A DNA stretch of 64,000 bases, taken from positions 1 through 64,000 of the forward strand of contig JAVBQL010000011.1 of NCBI GenBank assembly GCA_031549085.1, written 5' to 3'. Of this stretch, positions 53,083 through 62,296 are shown piece by piece. Below the pieces are notes generated by a model. The model was not told where the DNA came from, did not search any database, and worked only from the letters and a program-made list of their open reading frames with translations. The stretch comes from JAVBQL01 sp031549085 (GTDB taxonomy: Bacteria; Spirochaetota; GWE2-31-10; MWDO01). Position 1 is the stretch's first letter. The number at the start of each line of letters is the position of its first letter. A program made the position numbers and the translations under genes.

Positions 53083-55947
53083 ATGATATTTACTAACGAG
53101 AACAAAAAAAACATTATAATCAATAACAATGAATATATAGAAAAAGATGACTTTGAAAAGAAATCAATTAATAAAAACAATAACAAAAAAACAGATAATA
53201 AAAAATCAAAAAATAGTAAAGTAAAACTTGACGCAAAAAATATAACTCCAAAATCTATAGATTCTGAAATATTTGACAAAAAAGAGAGACAAAACGATGA
53301 TGAAGAAGTATTTGGCATAAAAAAATCAGAAATCTATAATGCTATAACAGAACAGCTTAATTCTAAAAGAAATACCAATAAAATTAACGTTTTAAAATTA
53401 AAAAGATTGGATAGTGGTTTAAATCTTCCTCTTTTTGTATTTATGACAGTAATAATACTAATTTTAATAACCATACCACTTTTATCTTTCTATTTTAACA
53501 ATCTATCAAAAGCCTCTTTGATTGACAATATTATATCAGATCGTTCAATTCTATTAAAAACATCAAAAAAACAACAAGAAGAGAGAGAACAGCTAAAAGA
53601 AAAACTATTAGAAGAGATAGAGATGTTACAGAGAAATAGGGAACTTATTGCTAGAATAGTAGAAGAAGAGTACCTATTGGCTGTGGCAGAGATAGAGTCT
53701 GACTATAAGAGAAGAATAGATGTATTAAAAAAAGCTGGATATCCAGTTAATGAGTATGAAAATAGAAAAGTATTTCTAGATCAAAATAGAAAAACCTCAA
53801 TAAAGAAGAGTGAAGAAGATAAAGATAAAAAGATGACAGAACAGATGGCATTTTTTGATCAGAAGTTAAAAACTTTGGAAGAGAGATATGCTGAAATTAC
53901 GAAAATGGAAAATATTCCAGAAGATAAAATGAATATATTGATTCCAACACAGCAGATATCTGTAAAAGATGATTCACCGAAAAGAGAAAAAATACAAAAT
54001 ACAATAAATAATATAAATGAAAAAAGTGAAAAGATAAAAAACTTTAATAATATGGTTAACCAACTTATTAAAGGGGCAATTAGTGACTTTAATAACAATA
54101 ATATCAATTCAGCAGAAAAAAAATTGGATTCTGTAATTAATTATTATAACTCTCAAGCTGCTCTCGTAAATAGTGATCCAGATCTAAAAAATAAAATGAG
54201 TGGAGATATACTACTAATTAGAACAATAAAAGAGTTAATAGAACAGCAGAAAGTTTCATCATCAAACAATGCAGAGATGACAAAAACATTTACGCAGATG
54301 AAAAAGATAAGTGACTATAGTAAACAAGGGGAACAATATTTCCGCAGCAATAAAATGAAAGAGTCTGAAGAGGCTTTTAATAGTGCAATATCTCAAGTAA
54401 AAGATGTTGAAAATGCTTTTGACAGATTAAAAAATATAGAAAAATATAATGCAGATGTGAAAGCATTGCCTCTATACAATTCAGCTATGAAAAATCTTAG
54501 AAATAACAAAGCTGATGCTGCATTTACAGAATTTTCACAAGTTATAAGGGATTATCCTACATCAAGCTACTCTTTCCAATCATTGGATCAGATCAATAAA
54601 ATAGTTGAACTAAAAAGCAAGGAAGAGACAAAACCTATTGATGAGACAAAGCCTAAGGCAATCTTTTCAGAAGCCAATACACTCTATAATAATAAAAAAT
54701 ATCAGGAATCTATTAACAAATATTATGAGCTTATTATAAACTATCCAACATCTACATATATAAAGGATTCAACTACCAATATACAAAAAATAAATAATAT
54801 AATAGTTAGTGAACAAAAAATTGATAATATGGATGAGGTGACAAAAGAAAAATTTAAGAGTGAATACTCAAAATTCTTGACTGCCATAAATAGAAATGAG
54901 CTAAAAGATGCAAGAGACTACTACTTTAATGCTCTTAATTTAATCATAAACCCATATACAAATGAGACTATTCCTAAATTTTATGAGGCAGAGGAGCGCT
55001 ATATTGCATCTCTTTTAGAGGGTAAAGTTGATAAAAGTAGTGTCTCTACGAAAGAGTTAGAGGACAAATATAGAGCAGAAATAGATAATTTAAGAAAAAA
55101 GTATGAAGATGATATTGCAAAACTTAGTAATACTAATACAAAAGATCTAGAAAACAGACATAAACTTGAAATTGATGCATTGAAAAAGAAGTATGAAGAT
55201 GATATTGCAAAGTTGGCAAGCAGCAATAATACAAAAGCTCTAGAGGATAGACATAAGACTGAAATTGATGCATTAAAAAAGAAATATGATGATGATATTG
55301 CAAAGTTGGCAAGCAGTAACAACACAAAAGATTTAGAAGATAAATATAAAGCTGAAATGGACTCTTTAAGAAAAAAATATGAGGCTGATATAGCAAGATT
55401 AACAAGCAGCAGCACAAAAGAGCTTGAGGAGAAACATAGACTTGAGATAGATGCTTTAAGAAAGAAGTATGAGGCGGAGTTGGATAGAAGCTTAAGAGAG
55501 CGTATGGCTTTGGACACAAGAGATATTGAAGAGAAGCTTGAAAACAAATATAAAAAAGAGCTTGAATTTGAGAAAACTAAGATAATAGATGACTATAAAT
55601 ATCAGATGGAAGCACTAAGAAAAGAGCAAGATGTAAACAAAGTGCTTACACCTACAGAGCTTATATCTGGCAAAGGTAGTCTCTATGTTGGAAGAGTAAT
55701 TGAGAGAATTGATAAATCTATAACATTCCAGCTATTGTCAAAAGATTTTGTTAACTATATAGGAAATGGAGATAGATTAACAGTTATAAGAAGAGACAAA
55801 GATAATATAGAGAGATTTGTTGGATATGTAGATGTTCTATTTATTACTGATAGCTCTCTATTTGCAAGAGGTATAGTAACAAACGAAACAAAATTAGAGA
55901 TAGCACCTAATGATATTTTGATATATACAAAAAAAGAGAATAAATAA
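53083..55947 (+). CDS. 954-residue transmembrane coiled-coil/TPR protein with tandem repeats
   Basis: The N-terminal 120 residues are Lys/Asn-rich and disordered, followed by a single transmembrane helix at about 118-140 (LPLFVFMTVIILILITIPLL). A coiled coil spans about 160-300. TPR-like helical repeats with FSEANTLYNNKKYQESINKY near 525 follow. Five near-identical 30-31-residue coiled-coil repeats (about 655-805) have the consensus EIDALKKKYEDDIAKLASSN. The last 100 residues form a compact beta domain (GSLYVGRVIERIDKSITFQL). There is no signal-peptide cleavage site, so it is probably anchored in the inner membrane with a long periplasmic rod. Its partner is likely the preceding gene product. 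Not recognised as a named family. Confidence 0.75.
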   Translation: MIFTNENKKNIIINNNEYIEKDDFEKKSINKNNNKKTDNKKSKNSKVKLDAKNITPKSIDSEIFDKKERQNDDEEVFGIKKSEIYNAITEQLNSKRNTNKINVLKLKRLDSGLNLPLFVFMTVIILILITIPLLSFYFNNLSKASLIDNIISDRSILLKTSKKQQEEREQLKEKLLEEIEMLQRNRELIARIVEEEYLLAVAEIESDYKRRIDVLKKAGYPVNEYENRKVFLDQNRKTSIKKSEEDKDKKMTEQMAFFDQKLKTLEERYAEITKMENIPEDKMNILIPTQQISVKDDSPKREKIQNTINNINEKSEKIKNFNNMVNQLIKGAISDFNNNNINSAEKKLDSVINYYNSQAALVNSDPDLKNKMSGDILLIRTIKELIEQQKVSSSNNAEMTKTFTQMKKISDYSKQGEQYFRSNKMKESEEAFNSAISQVKDVENAFDRLKNIEKYNADVKALPLYNSAMKNLRNNKADAAFTEFSQVIRDYPTSSYSFQSLDQINKIVELKSKEETKPIDETKPKAIFSEANTLYNNKKYQESINKYYELIINYPTSTYIKDSTTNIQKINNIIVSEQKIDNMDEVTKEKFKSEYSKFLTAINRNELKDARDYYFNALNLIINPYTNETIPKFYEAEERYIASLLEGKVDKSSVSTKELEDKYRAEIDNLRKKYEDDIAKLSNTNTKDLENRHKLEIDALKKKYEDDIAKLASSNNTKALEDRHKTEIDALKKKYDDDIAKLASSNNTKDLEDKYKAEMDSLRKKYEADIARLTSSSTKELEEKHRLEIDALRKKYEAELDRSLRERMALDTRDIEEKLENKYKKELEFEKTKIIDDYKYQMEALRKEQDVNKVLTPTELISGKGSLYVGRVIERIDKSITFQLLSKDFVNYIGNGDRLTVIRRDKDNIERFVGYVDVLFITDSSLFARGIVTNETKLEIAPNDILIYTKKENK
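55045..55500 (+). repeat. tandem 90/93-base repeats encoding coiled-coil units
   Basis: Equivalent codons recur at 55081, 55171, 55264, 55357 and 55447, i.e. steps of 90, 93, 93 and 90 bases. Units are highly similar in DNA, especially the second and third. Step sizes in whole codons would let recombination lengthen or shorten the rod. Confidence 0.85.
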
Positions 55948-55996
55948 TAGTAGAAAAAATAAGATTACTATTATCTTATATAACTACAAGGTTAAA

Positions 55997-56398
55997 ATGG
56001 AAGAGGGAATAGTAAAAAGGATTATATCAGAGAATAGAGCGGAGATTATATTAGATAAAGAATATGATTGCAACACATGCTCTGCTAAAAATAATTGTTT
56101 TAAAAATAGTAAACCAAATGAGATAACGGTCTTCTATAGAGGAGAACTATCAGAAAATGATAGGGTTATTATAGAGCTAACGTCTAAACTTAAAATAAAA
56201 CTCTATTTTTTAATATTTTTTGTCCCGCTTGTTTTTTTGATTATCTTTTATTATATATCAAGCTTGTTTACAAAAAATGAGATGATACTTATTCTAGCAA
56301 CTATATTAGGATTATTTCTTTCTGCAATTATTGTTTGGATTATAATAAGAGCATTTAATTTAAACAACTTTTTCCCAGAAGCAAGAAAAAAAGATTAG
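55997..56398 (+). CDS. RseC/MucC-like membrane protein
   Basis: 133 residues. The N-terminal soluble part has the family Cys pattern (CNTCSAKNNC near residues 28-37) and is followed by two transmembrane helices (about 70-90 and 96-118). RseC-type proteins act with Rnf-like or SoxR-reducing systems or with sigma-E control; no partner is present here, so the role is open. Its 3' end overlaps the convergent FdhD-like gene by 4 bases. Confidence 0.8.
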   Translation: MEEGIVKRIISENRAEIILDKEYDCNTCSAKNNCFKNSKPNEITVFYRGELSENDRVIIELTSKLKIKLYFLIFFVPLVFLIIFYYISSLFTKNEMILILATILGLFLSAIIVWIIIRAFNLNNFFPEARKKD

Positions 56399-57093
56399 CT
56401 CATTTTAATTCTTTTTTCACCACAAAAAATAGTAAATCTATCTCGTTTAATAAAACCAACAACTGTTATTTCAGCTTTTTTTGCCTCTTCTAAACCACTA
56501 TACGATATTGTTGCTCTTGCTAAAAGAAGTTTTATATGTAAACTGTTAATTATATTTATTATTTCACTATTTATTCTTGAGGATGTAAGAATAATAATCT
56601 CCTCTTTATGAAGATTATTAACTATCAAATATCCAATAATTTTTAATATAGCAGATTGTCTTGAAATATCTTCAAAAAAAATCTCTCTCCTACCACTAAT
56701 ATAGAGGCCTGTGTTGTGAACTCCAGCTGTCTTTTTGAATAGGGAAGAACTATTATCAAAATCAAAATAGGAATTAAAAACAGAATTAGCCTCTATTTGA
56801 GATGGAACTTGCTGAAATATATCTATTGGTCCTATATTTTCTAAATTGAGATAAACATCAAAGCCATATCTATTTTCTTTTAATAGAAAACCTTTAACAA
56901 CTTTTCTAAACTTAAAAAATATATAACCAGCTATTAAAAAATCGATATTATTAGGGATGGTGTATAATGATGAATAGTATTTATTATCTATGTATAAGTC
57001 CAATCTAATGTCACAAATTACAGTTTCAATAATAGGAGAGAAGAGACCATTTTTATAAACTATTGCATTTATCTCTTTTGTAAGCTTACTCAT
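56395..57093 (-). CDS. FdhD-like protein lacking the catalytic cysteines
   Basis: 232 residues that can be aligned along the FdhD family: TIPNNIDFLIAGYIFFKF for the TP.d..eLa.Gfl region, TAGVHNTGLYI for TGG.H.A, FEDISRQSAILKIIG for the EDVGRHNA..K..G block and a C-terminal ITVVGFIKRDRFTIFCG. FdhD passes sulfur to the Mo-bis-MGD cofactor of formate dehydrogenase through a CxxC loop. That loop falls around residues 100-115 here and contains no Cys. The whole protein has only two Cys, elsewhere. It is intact in frame, so a changed function is more likely than decay. No formate dehydrogenase gene is in the window. Confidence 0.7.
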   Translation of the reverse strand: MSKLTKEINAIVYKNGLFSPIIETVICDIRLDLYIDNKYYSSLYTIPNNIDFLIAGYIFFKFRKVVKGFLLKENRYGFDVYLNLENIGPIDIFQQVPSQIEANSVFNSYFDFDNSSSLFKKTAGVHNTGLYISGRREIFFEDISRQSAILKIIGYLIVNNLHKEEIIILTSSRINSEIINIINSLHIKLLLARATISYSGLEEAKKAEITVVGFIKRDRFTIFCGEKRIKMS

Positions 57094-57111
57094 TCTCTTT
57101 TAGATCTATTG

Positions 57112-57921
57112 CTAACCTCTTTTCTTTTCAGCATCATCCACAAGTTTCTTCTCTAGAAGCGTATTCCACACATCAATTTGCTTTTTACAGTTTTCAGCTC
57201 TCTCAAACTCATTTACTAACTGACAAACTCTAAGCATTCCTCTTTGCAGATCAATAGCTTTTTTTAAATCCTCTATATCCTTGGTACTAAATTCATATTT
57301 TTCTCTGTAATGTTGTGAAGCAAGCTGCATAGATTGTAAAACAATTTGAAGATGCTCTTTTCTCTCTTTATATCCACTCTCTCTTGGATCATCCAACTTC
57401 TGGTATCTTTTTAAATCGAATAAGTTTTTAGCAATAACTGAAAAACGTGCATCAAGTTCAGCAAAAGACCATTTCCACTTTGTATTTTCACCAAAACCAT
57501 CTATAACTAGATCAATTGATAGACCCAATTTTTTAACTAAGTTTAATTTATCAAAATCAGTTATATCTGAAATTTTTTCTAAAAGGCCTTCATAATCAGA
57601 AAAAGGAACATCTACATAGTTTGTAACAACTTTTTCAAGATTCATCAAAGCTTCATATATAAGCTGTCTGGCCTTCTCTAAAAAGCTATTATTTTTTACT
57701 TCAAGAAGATCTATACTTATAAGGTTCATACCACAATAGATGGATATTTGATTCATATAATTATTTGCAGTATCAATTCTTAAATATGGCTCTCTTGTCT
57801 TATCTTTACTCATCTCAATGGCATTACTTTTTATTTTTTTAGAGATCTCATCTATTTTGTTTTTATAAATATTTATCTCTTCAAGATATTTTGAGCGATC
57901 TGCTTCCGTAATTTTTGCCAT
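57112..57921 (-). CDS. conserved-looking helical protein of unknown function
   Basis: 269 residues, soluble, almost entirely alpha-helical and charged (EADRSKYLEEINIYKNKIDE). A Trp-containing WKWSFAELDARFSVIAKNLF segment lies near 148. There is no signal peptide or transmembrane helix. It contains three Cys without a motif. It lies 18 bases upstream of the FdhD-like gene on the same strand and may be cotranscribed. I do not recognise it. Confidence 0.6.
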   Translation of the reverse strand: MAKITEADRSKYLEEINIYKNKIDEISKKIKSNAIEMSKDKTREPYLRIDTANNYMNQISIYCGMNLISIDLLEVKNNSFLEKARQLIYEALMNLEKVVTNYVDVPFSDYEGLLEKISDITDFDKLNLVKKLGLSIDLVIDGFGENTKWKWSFAELDARFSVIAKNLFDLKRYQKLDDPRESGYKERKEHLQIVLQSMQLASQHYREKYEFSTKDIEDLKKAIDLQRGMLRVCQLVNEFERAENCKKQIDVWNTLLEKKLVDDAEKKRG

Positions 57922-57989
57922 TGTTATACCCTTAAAAAATTAAGAATTAATTATAAATAAAAATATAGTTACAACGTTTAATATCGGAA

Positions 57990-58028
57990 AACTTACCCTT
58001 CTAGTTTAATATTAAGAAGAGTAAGTTG
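57990..58028 (-). terminator. probable terminator of the radical SAM gene
   Basis: ACTTACTCTTCT / AGAAGGGTAAGT hairpin on the minus strand with one mismatch, followed by only a short T-run. Confidence 0.45.
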
Positions 58029-58082
58029 GGATAAAAATCAAACAAATTAAATACTAATCTAAATAAATCTTAGAGACAGCAA

Positions 58083-59474
58083 TTAGTATATAAAATTTTT
58101 ATTAAATTCTTGGTTAAAATGTGCGAAATCATCAAGATTTAGCTTCTTCTTTTTTCTTCCACTCAAGTATTGTCCATCAGAGAAGATGTTGGAACTATGA
58201 GTATTTTTAAAGTTATCTTTATTTCTTCTAAAAAACTCTTTCCATATTTGAACATACCCTTCATGAAGCTCTTTTGCAGACATCTTCTTTGGTTCAAAAA
58301 CAACGTGAGCATTATTATAATAGAACCAATCTTTAGTAAGGAGTCTCTTCTCCTCCTGCATCTTCTTGAACCAAGGAGAACCAGGATATGGGGTTGAGAT
58401 AGTAAACTCACAATCTACAATTTTATTTCTCTCCAAGTAGTTTAATACTGTATCAAAAATTGCTGGAGTATCAAAATCACTTCCAAAGAATACAGATGGA
58501 ATAAGTTCAATACCTGCATCTTGACATCTTTTTGTTAGATCATCACTCTCAAATGTGAACTTAGCAAATCTCTCATTCATCTTTTGAGGGATAATACTAG
58601 AGAAGTTGTTCAATGTATAGTAGAAGCTACTTACACCAGACTGTGCCATTCTCTCAATAAAGCCGGGCATCTGTCTCTCTCTGTTGTCAACATCTATTGG
58701 ATTTGTTGCAAGCATAAACTTCTTTCCACTCTTCTTAAAGACATCGAGAAGACCACTAATAAACTCTGGCGTTGTATTTTGCATTATAGTGTTACAAGGC
58801 GTATAGAGTGTCTCAAACTTTGTGTTTTGCAAATCTTTTGCAAGCCAATCAAAATCAAAAGTTCTAACCTTTCTCCCCTCACCTCTTGGCTCTGTATAAT
58901 CCAATGCACACCAGTTGCAGTATAAACCACAACCTCTTACACAAACAAAAGTCCCAATATCCATAGGATAGTTCTCTTCGTGAATTATGCTTCTTTTTGG
59001 TAGAGGAATCTTTTTCACATCAACAATAGTCTCATTCTCATATCTTTTTCTTGCTTTTCCCTCTTGAAACTCTTTTAGAAATAGAGGCCAAGTATTCTCT
59101 CCCTCTCCAACCATAATATAATCACAGTATAGAGCAGCCTCATCTGGGTTATTAGTAATATGCTTTCCACCCATTGCAACGGGAACACCCCTCTTTTTAA
59201 ACTCAGCCGCAATTTTTACTGCTCTTGAAAACTGAGGTGTAAAAGCACTAATTCCAACTAAATCTACTTTTTCGTCAAAATTTATGTCTTCAAATTGATC
59301 ATCAACAAAAATAATCTCATGTTCACTAGGAGTATTGGCAGCAATATGTTGCAAGCCTAATCCCGGTATAGAAGCATATCCCCATAAATAACCGCTGGCA
59401 TCATCAGCTAACTCTGGATGACTCTCAACGTGTTTTAAAAAATTGGGAAATATTAGCATTATTCTCATTATCAA
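58083..59474 (-). CDS. B12-binding-domain radical SAM protein
   Basis: 463 residues. The N-terminal 140 residues form a cobalamin-binding-type Rossmann domain (VDLVGISAFTPQFSRAVKIA, GVPVAMGGKHITNNPDEA, CDYIMVGEGENTWP). The radical SAM domain follows, with the [4Fe-4S] ligands in CGLYCNWC near residue 180-188. It lacks a clear DxHxxG cobalamin motif, so cofactor use is uncertain, as for many members. Relatives modify lipids, hopanoids or tetrapyrroles, often with methyl or adenosyl chemistry. The gene stands alone, and the substrate cannot be inferred. Confidence 0.87.
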   Translation of the reverse strand: MIMRIMLIFPNFLKHVESHPELADDASGYLWGYASIPGLGLQHIAANTPSEHEIIFVDDQFEDINFDEKVDLVGISAFTPQFSRAVKIAAEFKKRGVPVAMGGKHITNNPDEAALYCDYIMVGEGENTWPLFLKEFQEGKARKRYENETIVDVKKIPLPKRSIIHEENYPMDIGTFVCVRGCGLYCNWCALDYTEPRGEGRKVRTFDFDWLAKDLQNTKFETLYTPCNTIMQNTTPEFISGLLDVFKKSGKKFMLATNPIDVDNRERQMPGFIERMAQSGVSSFYYTLNNFSSIIPQKMNERFAKFTFESDDLTKRCQDAGIELIPSVFFGSDFDTPAIFDTVLNYLERNKIVDCEFTISTPYPGSPWFKKMQEEKRLLTKDWFYYNNAHVVFEPKKMSAKELHEGYVQIWKEFFRRNKDNFKNTHSSNIFSDGQYLSGRKKKKLNLDDFAHFNQEFNKNFIY

Positions 59475-59692
59475 ACTCCTACTCTTTTAACAATTCAAAA
59501 TATTTGAATACTTTTAATTATTATAATTATAAATTAGATAAGCTAAAATATCTAGCCATTTTATATATTATAAAAAAATATTAAAAAAGTCCATTATTAA
59601 ATCTATAAATTTCCTTGATCATAAGATGACTATAGAGATAATTTCTATAAAATTCAATAATAATATAATAAAATAAAAAAAAACAATTATGC

Positions 59693-59721
59693 TTTACAAA
59701 CCGCTATATTTCTTTTATCAT
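59693..59721 (+). promoter_or_regulatory. promoter of the sugar ABC operon
   Basis: TTTACA (59693-59698), 17 bases, TATCAT (59716-59721), about 37 bases before the start codon. The rest of 59475-59692 is A/T-rich with no operator palindrome that I can defend. Confidence 0.5.
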
Positions 59722-59757
59722 ATTACTGTATTTTAAACCAATTTTTATAGGAGAAAT

Positions 59758-60990
59758 ATGATGAAAAGACCATTTATTCTAATTCTAATAGTTTCTCTCT
59801 TTTTTATCTTTTTAACAGGATGTAAAAAAGAGGAGAAGACTGTTACCTTACAACTATTCCATTATAAACAAGAAATTGTAAACCAATTTGCAGATATGAT
59901 AGCTGCTTTTAATGAAAAATACCCAGGAATAAAAATTGAGGCAGAAAATATTAAAAATGATTCCCAAACACTATTAAAAACAAGATTAGTATCAAATCAA
60001 GCTCCTGATATTATGATGCTTCAAGGATATTCAACAGTATTTGAATATGCAGATTCAGGCTTTTTACTAAACTTGTCAAATGAGCCTTTTATGAACAATG
60101 TTGTTGACAGTGCAAAAAATGCAGTTACCTACAAAGGCGAGCAATATGCACTTCCTATGGATATGGCTGGTATTGGTGTAATCTATAATAAGGATATATT
60201 TACCAAACTAAACTTAAAGGTTCCAACGACATTTACTGAAATGGAAGCTCTATGTAAAAAACTAACAGATAATAATATTACCCCTTTTGCAGTATGTATA
60301 AAAGATAACTGGCCTCTTGGACATCTATTCTCTATGGCACATACAAGCCTTGTTCAAAATGATATCCCAGGTTTTATAGAATCAATGAATAATGGTACTG
60401 GAACATTTGATACCCCTGAGATGATTGCAATGTTCAAAGTATTTGATTTTTATAAAGCAAATGGCGGACCAAATGCTATGGATATGGATTATAACAATCA
60501 AACAACTAACTTTGCTTCTGGAAACTATGCAATGATGGTACAAGGGTTATGGGCATATAACAACTCAAAGACTATAAATAATAATCTAAATGTTGGTTTC
60601 TTCCCATTTCCATTCACAAATAAAGCAAGTGACACAAAGATGTATGCTGACACAGATTCTACTTTCGCAATCTCTGCAAAATCTTCTCCTCAAAAAATAG
60701 AGGCTGCAAAGAAATTCTTTGATTTCTTAACAAGTGTTGAGGGTGTACAAATATGGACAGAAAAATGTAAGCTAATCCCTACAGTAAAGGGAGCTGACGT
60801 TTCATCCCTAGATGCTCCATTCCAAGACCTAGTTAAGTATATTGATTCAAATGATACTATGCCATGGGCATTCTCAATTTGGCCAACAAGAGTTTTTGAA
60901 GAGTCAAAAAAAGCTATGCAAGAGTACTATAGCGGTCAAAAGAGCGCTACTGAAGTTCTTACATATTTAGATTCTCTTTGGAAAGAATAA
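59758..60990 (+). CDS. sugar ABC transporter substrate-binding lipoprotein
   Basis: 410 residues of the extracellular solute-binding family 1 (MalE-like). Lipoprotein signal MMKRPFILILIVSLFFIFLTGC, Cys near residue 22. VTLQLFHYKQEIVNQFADMI, FNEKYPGIKIE and PDIMMLQGYSTVFEYADSG are typical. Two adjacent ATGs (59758 and 59761) follow TAGGAG; the second is better spaced. It captures an oligosaccharide or glycoside; which one cannot be told from sequence. Its operon contains two permeases and a small membrane protein but no ATPase, which must be encoded elsewhere (a shared MsmK/MalK type). Confidence 0.93.
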   Translation: MMKRPFILILIVSLFFIFLTGCKKEEKTVTLQLFHYKQEIVNQFADMIAAFNEKYPGIKIEAENIKNDSQTLLKTRLVSNQAPDIMMLQGYSTVFEYADSGFLLNLSNEPFMNNVVDSAKNAVTYKGEQYALPMDMAGIGVIYNKDIFTKLNLKVPTTFTEMEALCKKLTDNNITPFAVCIKDNWPLGHLFSMAHTSLVQNDIPGFIESMNNGTGTFDTPEMIAMFKVFDFYKANGGPNAMDMDYNNQTTNFASGNYAMMVQGLWAYNNSKTINNNLNVGFFPFPFTNKASDTKMYADTDSTFAISAKSSPQKIEAAKKFFDFLTSVEGVQIWTEKCKLIPTVKGADVSSLDAPFQDLVKYIDSNDTMPWAFSIWPTRVFEESKKAMQEYYSGQKSATEVLTYLDSLWKE

Positions 60991-61005
60991 TCTTAAATTA
61001 ATAAT

Positions 61006-61045
61006 AATAGAGTAAGCTTTATTTGCTTACTCTATTTAATTTTAA
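61006..61045 (+). terminator. internal attenuator-like hairpin after the binding protein gene
   Basis: AATAGAGTAAGC / TGCTTACTCTATT followed by TTAATTTT. A weak T-run would allow partial read-through, which commonly keeps binding protein in excess over permease. Confidence 0.6.
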
Positions 61046-61173
61046 GTAGTATATATTTTGATATTACTTTATTCAAATAACTTTGAATAACTTTAGACTA
61101 TAATAAATTGAACAAAAATCTTATCAGTTTAGATCTTTTTTAAAAGGCTGAAGATTAAAAAACAAACTATTTT

Positions 61174-62274
61174 ATGAAAAGTAAAAAAATATTTTTTTTC
61201 ATATTTATTCTCCCTGCATTGCTGTTTTATACATTTTTCTTTATCTTTCCATTTGTTCAGGGGGTATGCTACTCTTTTACTGACTGGAATGGTATCAAGC
61301 CTGACCTTGTCTCAAAAATTAGTGCAGCAGATGTAAAAAAAATAACTACTGACGAGAAAATACCTACTCAAAAAAGAGTAGATTTTCTGGAGACTGTACA
61401 AAAACATTATAAATTAGAGAGAGAAAATTATCTACTAATAGAGTGGAGAGATGGAAAACAGATAACTGGTAGTGAAAAAAAAGAGATTAAAAGTGTACTT
61501 AATAGTGTTGGAGTAAGAAATATAAATTTTATAGGCTTTGATAACTATAAGAAGATGTTTACTAATGATAAACGTTTCTTGGGTTCTATCAATTTTACGA
61601 TTTTTTTTACTGTATTTAATGTGTTATTCACCAATATTATTGCTCTTCTTTTAGCAGTAATATTGGATAGAGGACTACGAAAAAAAAATCTTTTAAGGTC
61701 TATGTTTTTTATGCCAAATGTATTAAGCCTTGTAATTGTTGCATTTATATGGACATTTATATTTCAAATGGTTCTGCCTCACCCAAGCAAGGTACTTGGC
61801 TTTCTTCTCCCTCAAAGTGCATTTAGGGGAGCTGGCGGAGGGTGGCTCACAAATATTTTTGTTGCTCCAATATCGGTAGTAATAGTTACTGTTTGGCAGG
61901 GGGCTGGCTATATTATGCTTATATATCTTGCGGGGCTACAGAGTATCCCAGATGATATTCTTGAGGTTGCTTCGATAGATGGGGCAAATAAGTTTCAAAA
62001 GTTTATATTCATAACTTTGCCACTTCTGATTCCATCTTTTACAATATCTCTATTTCTAACACTATCAAACTCTCTAAAGACATTTGATGTAATATTTGCA
62101 CTAACAAAAGGGGATTTTAATACAACTAATATAGTTGTAGATGTCTATAACACCGCTTTTTCAAGAAATGAATTTGGTTATGGAACAGCAAAGGCAATTA
62201 TTTTATGTATTGTGATAATGATAATTACCTCAATACAGCTATCTTTAATGAAAAGAAAAGAAGTTGAGTTATAA
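61174..62274 (+). CDS. sugar ABC transporter permease (MalF/MsmF type) with a loop insertion
   Basis: 366 residues with six transmembrane helices. The first is at residues 5-27, followed by the family hallmark FVQGVCYSFTDWNGI. Normally NF.G..NY follows within about 20 residues; here it comes after about 80 residues of charged helical sequence (VSKISAADVKKITTDEKIPT and onward), before INFIGFDNYKKMF. The EAA loop that docks the ATPase is DILEVASIDGANKFQKF near residue 263. The extra periplasmic domain could contact the binding protein or ligand. Confidence 0.92.
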   Translation: MKSKKIFFFIFILPALLFYTFFFIFPFVQGVCYSFTDWNGIKPDLVSKISAADVKKITTDEKIPTQKRVDFLETVQKHYKLERENYLLIEWRDGKQITGSEKKEIKSVLNSVGVRNINFIGFDNYKKMFTNDKRFLGSINFTIFFTVFNVLFTNIIALLLAVILDRGLRKKNLLRSMFFMPNVLSLVIVAFIWTFIFQMVLPHPSKVLGFLLPQSAFRGAGGGWLTNIFVAPISVVIVTVWQGAGYIMLIYLAGLQSIPDDILEVASIDGANKFQKFIFITLPLLIPSFTISLFLTLSNSLKTFDVIFALTKGDFNTTNIVVDVYNTAFSRNEFGYGTAKAIILCIVIMIITSIQLSLMKRKEVEL

Positions 62275-62296
62275 AAAATTATTTTTAGGTATCTAA

